Made by a program: the position numbers and the translations under genes. The notes under the pieces were generated by a model. The model was not told the DNA's origin and searched no databases. It saw only the letters and a program-made list of their open reading frames with translations. A DNA stretch of 64,000 nt from Lunularia cruciata (lineage: Eukaryota > Streptophyta > Marchantiopsida > Lunulariales > Lunulariaceae), in contig OX419758.1 of NCBI GenBank assembly GCA_948567375.1, positions 28,153,001 through 28,217,000 of the forward strand, given 5' to 3'. The first letter of the stretch is position 1. Each line of letters begins with the position of its first letter. Shown here piece after piece: positions 60,976 through 64,000 of the stretch.

Positions 60976-61217
60976 TTAACCTCTCACTATCTTTCTTTTC
61001 TCTCAATTTTTCATTTTTAATTTTCTCTTTTCTTTTCTCTCACTCTATAACTAATAGAGTATGTACATGACTAACACCATTTGAGATTAATCCACCCTAG
61101 GGAACACAAAAGGTTCAGGTTGCTCCAAGATTTCTATAGCAACATCAAATTCTAGAGTGCATATTAATCAAACCCTCATGGATAGTTTATCCATAAATTA
61201 AAAGATTATCTCCATCA

Positions 61218-61560
61218 CTAATCTTGAGAACTAGATGATGAAGGTGGTAGTATTTTTGTAGCTGTACTAAGACTCTTTCCAAAATCCTTCACCAAAGTCT
61301 CCAAAAGTCCTTTTACTCCACTACACTCATGTCCTTTTGGAAGTCCTTCAACTCCACAAACCTCACACAACTCCTTGGTCTTAGATCTTCTCCCTCCTAA
61401 TCTTGGTGAAGAAGGTCCAACATGCAAACCCAAGTCAAGTCATCCTCTCCTTTCCCTTAATATCTTGCTCTCAAAGGTCAATGGACATGAACTTGCCTTA
61501 TGTCTCTTCTCTCCACATAGAAAGCACTTAGAATTATGATTTCCTCCAAGTTGCATAGGT
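61218..61560 (-). pseudogene. Second zinc-knuckle block upstream of gag
   Basis: The minus strand reads Cys-Phe-Leu-Cys-Gly-Glu-Lys-Arg-His-Lys-Ala-Ser-Ser-Cys near 61520, a canonical CCHC. A Cys-Glu-Val-Cys...His-Glu-Cys motif follows in 61218-61433. It lies between the 5' LTR and the gag start, an unusual place, so it may belong to another element or to an extra upstream ORF. Confidence 0.45.
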
Positions 61561-62602
61561 TTTTGGATCCTCTCAATACTCTCTTCAAATTCTATTCTTA
61601 ACTCTTTTTTTGGTCAAATCCACCCCTTTAATCACCTCAAACCCTTGGGGAACCTTTTGGATCCTCTCAACACCCTCTTCAAATTCTATTCTAAATTCTA
61701 TTTTCCTAAAATCCACCCCTACAATCATCTCAAACTCTTGGAGAACCTAGTCTCAATTTTTACTCTTGATGACCCTCCATGTTCCCTAAATGAATCTAAA
61801 CACTCAAATATGCTTTTTGTTGCTCTCAAACTCCTTATGCATGAGAATTGACCCTTCCTCACAATGTCACTCAAATCTCTCAACTGGTATGTTTCAGTTC
61901 TCTGAATTTTTTTCCACATGATCATAACTCAAGGGTTTCTCTCCTTGCAAAATTTCAGGTTTTTATTTCAAACCATTTGGCCTAAACACCTTTCTATTCA
62001 ACACATATATTTTAGATTTGGTCTAAAAACCACCCCCTCACTTTAAAAACTCATAACTCCTTGTGCAAGAATGATCTCTCTCTCTAACTTTTGAGTCAAT
62101 AGGTAGTATATAGTGCATTGAAGTTCTTTAAAAGTTTCAGGAAAATCCACTAAAAATTGAAGAAATAGCAGACTCTATACAATTTTCCGGAGAGCATGTA
62201 GTTGCGGGAGCAGTTTGACCTATTAACTTTCAAAATTCTAGCCCAGTGTGCATAGTAGCTCTCATAATAATTTCAAGTGTGAGAACTAAAAGATAAACCA
62301 AGCTATCATGTGTAGAATTTTCAAGTCTAGAACTTAAACTTGAGATTCTACCCAAAATCACCTTAATCCCCAAAATCTGCAATCCACCTCACACAATCTC
62401 TCCAAATCCTCTCATGTGTACAAGATGTACAAAATCACCTCAAAGACATCATATTAAACTAGAGGGTATAAAAATGGGTCCAAGTTCTCTAACAAAAGTT
62501 CAGCCCTCTCCTCCCCTAATGTTCTCTCCAAGTGAGCTCTCATAGCCTCCTTTTGCATGATGTAAAATTGAACGTAGAACATTATTATGCCTTCTAGAGA
62601 AG
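61561..62602 (-). other. 5' leader of the gypsy element
   Basis: No convincing protein is seen except a 63-codon frame at 62454-62645. An AAATTCTATTCT-type phrase and the phrase CAAACTCTTGG/CAAACCCTTGG around 61575-61745 form an imperfect duplication of about 75 bp. Confidence 0.35.
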
Positions 62603-62621
62603 TCCCAACAACAAAACCAAA
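62603..62621 (-). promoter_or_regulatory. Decayed primer-binding site
   Basis: The minus strand reads TTTGGTTTTGTTGTTGGGA two bases after the LTR end. It equals the common gypsy site TTTGGCGCCGTTGTCGGGGA once several C-to-T changes and one lost G are allowed. It marks the LTR as a 5' LTR. Confidence 0.6.
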
Positions 62622-62623
62622 AA

Positions 62624-63311
62624 TGTGAGCCGGCCTGTCTCTCACTCAAGATGAACCTCTGATGGCTATTATGGTAGCACATAGTGGACTAAGAAGGCAA
62701 AGAACCCCGACTCCATGATACTCCTCCAAGGCTAACAATCCAATACATAAGACATTGCTCACTAGAAGACTCAATGAGAGAGAGAGATAGTTGCAAATGA
62801 AAGGATGATGAGTACTTCCTCACCCCTTGTTTATATACTTGTGAAATAGTTATGCACCAAAAATATTAATTATTGGAGTAACTAAAAGGCTAAAAGTCAA
62901 TTAAAGTCAAAAAGTATAAAGGAATATCCATCCACATGGGCATATTTCATTAAGCATGTGAACTTATCTTGACCCAACTACTATGTCAATGATTCCTTCT
63001 CATGTGCTATCCTTGGACTAGAGAAGAATCCAAAACAAAAAGGCTTGCGGGCCCAAGAGTTCTCAATTCTTTCCTCAAAGCCAAACACGTAGGAATAATA
63101 CCAAGTCAACACACTAGAATCCAAAATAGTGGTGCTCATCTTTTCCACTTCCTCTAAAGTAAGGTCCCCTCTATCTAAGCTATGACAAACTTTAGCTAAT
63201 AATGACTAATGTAGAACTATCCATTATCTCTATATAAATAATATCTCTCAAATATTTGTAATACTAAGCTAAATATCATAATACCACACACATGTACAAA
63301 TGGGTGTGACA
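62624..63311 (-). repeat. 5' LTR of the gypsy element (688 bp)
   Basis: On the plus strand it begins TGTGAGCCGGCC and ends GGGTGTGACA. It is the reference full copy for 51005-51647 plus 55509-55562 and for 58077-58383. It is inserted in the RT-RNase H region of another gypsy element. Confidence 0.8.
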
Positions 63312-63319
63312 ACTCCAAG

Positions 63320-64000
63320 CCCTAATATATTCCAATCATTGTGAACCTAAAATGGTTGTCTTCTAATCTATTTCCTCAAAATAGGAGTAGATGTCAACCT
63401 ATCCTTGAGCTCTACAAAAGCTCTCTCTTACTCATCTCCCCAACACCACTCATGTGTAAGCTTGGTTTGCTTTGTCAAGGCCTTGGCAATGGTATAAAAT
63501 CCTCTAACATAGTAGTGATAGACTTTTGCCAACCCAAGGAATGCTCACACTTTTCCCACATCTGTAGGCCAAGGAATATGTGCAATAACCTCCACCTTGG
63601 TCTATTGAACACCAAGTCCTTTAGGATAGATAGTGTGACCCAAATACTCAACCTGCTCATGGAATAATCTACACTTCCCATGATCTAATTTGAGTCCATG
63701 AGATCTCAACCTCTCAAACACTTCCAACAAATGTCTCTCATGCTTCTCCATAGTAGTGCTATTAACCAAAATTTCATCAATATAGCACCAAGCAAAATCA
63801 AATCCAGCTAGGATCCTGTCCATGACCCTCTAGAACTTGGTAGGAGCATTTTTAACCCAAATAGTAAGAACCTCCACTAATAAAACACATCCTTGGCATG
63901 AGGGATCAATAGCCCAAAATGTTGTCTTGGACTTATCTTCCTCTTTGATTAGAAACTAATGATATACTGCTCAGATATCCAAAGTATTGAAGACCTTCAC
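63320..64000 (-). pseudogene. Gypsy reverse transcriptase-RNase H fragment (runs off the window)
   Basis: From the window edge the minus strand reads Lys-Val-Phe-Asn-Thr-Leu-Asp-Ile, Lys-Glu-Glu-Asp-Lys-Ser-Lys-Thr-Thr-Phe and Asn-Ala-Pro. Then come Arg-Val-Met-Asp-Arg-Ile-Leu-Ala-Gly-Phe and Tyr-Ile-Asp-Glu-Ile-Leu, the catalytic box with the second Asp replaced by Glu. Leu-Asp-His-Gly-Lys-Cys-Arg-Leu-Phe, Tyr-Leu-Gly-His-Thr-Ile and Phe-Leu-Gly-Leu-Ala-Lys-Val-Tyr-His-Tyr-Tyr-Val-Arg-Gly-Phe lead into the RNase H start. Several stops are present. The LTR at 62624-63311 cuts it. Confidence 0.75.

Overview
The window looks like nuclear DNA of a land plant with a large, transposon-rich genome. 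Two real plant genes sit in an island (about 9.7-21 kb): an intronless DREB-type AP2/ERF transcription factor (ABI4/DREB2-like) and a three-exon LRAT-domain (NC-motif) protein. Most of the rest is decayed, nested mobile DNA. The species cannot be fixed from sequence alone; a seed-free plant such as a moss, or a gymnosperm, would fit.

Layout. 0-7.3 kb, minus strand: the start of one LTR element (LTR 713-1454, its primer-binding site and gag start) interrupts a second element with a 1.3-kb LTR (5949-7259), gag with two zinc knuckles, an aspartic protease and, directly after the protease, a degenerate C5 cytosine DNA methyltransferase. 7.3-8.8 kb: Ty1/copia remnant. 9.7-21 kb: gene island. 21-36 kb: AT-rich DNA with tandem repeats and two decayed PIF/Harbinger-like transposases. 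38-46 kb: LTR fragments, LINE-like reverse transcriptase tails and local duplications. 46-56 kb: two inverted copies of an unusual 3.7-3.9-kb element that encodes a long coiled-coil protein and shows no reverse transcriptase or transposase. The plus-strand copy has a clean GTAAT target-site duplication and lies at the centre of a three-level nest. 56-64 kb, minus strand: a Ty3/gypsy RNase H-integrase with a PHD-type zinc finger at its C-terminus, a second gypsy element (gag-protease-RT) with its 5' LTR, and part of a third RT at the window edge.

The most interesting point comes from linking distant pieces. The LTR of the methyltransferase element (5949-7259) recurs as the broken 3' LTR (50852-51004 plus 55563-55846) of the RNase H-integrase-PHD half element. 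One gypsy family may therefore have carried gag, protease, DNA methyltransferase, RT/RNase H, integrase and a PHD finger, that is, both a writer and a possible reader of chromatin marks. All copies here are dead. Many of their stops and lost catalytic residues are explained by C-to-T or G-to-A changes, as expected for heavily methylated DNA.

In the gene island, the LRAT-domain gene has a TAG stop followed by 74 further open codons in the same frame that contain hydrophobic stretches. It also has Asn where the family usually has its second active-site His.
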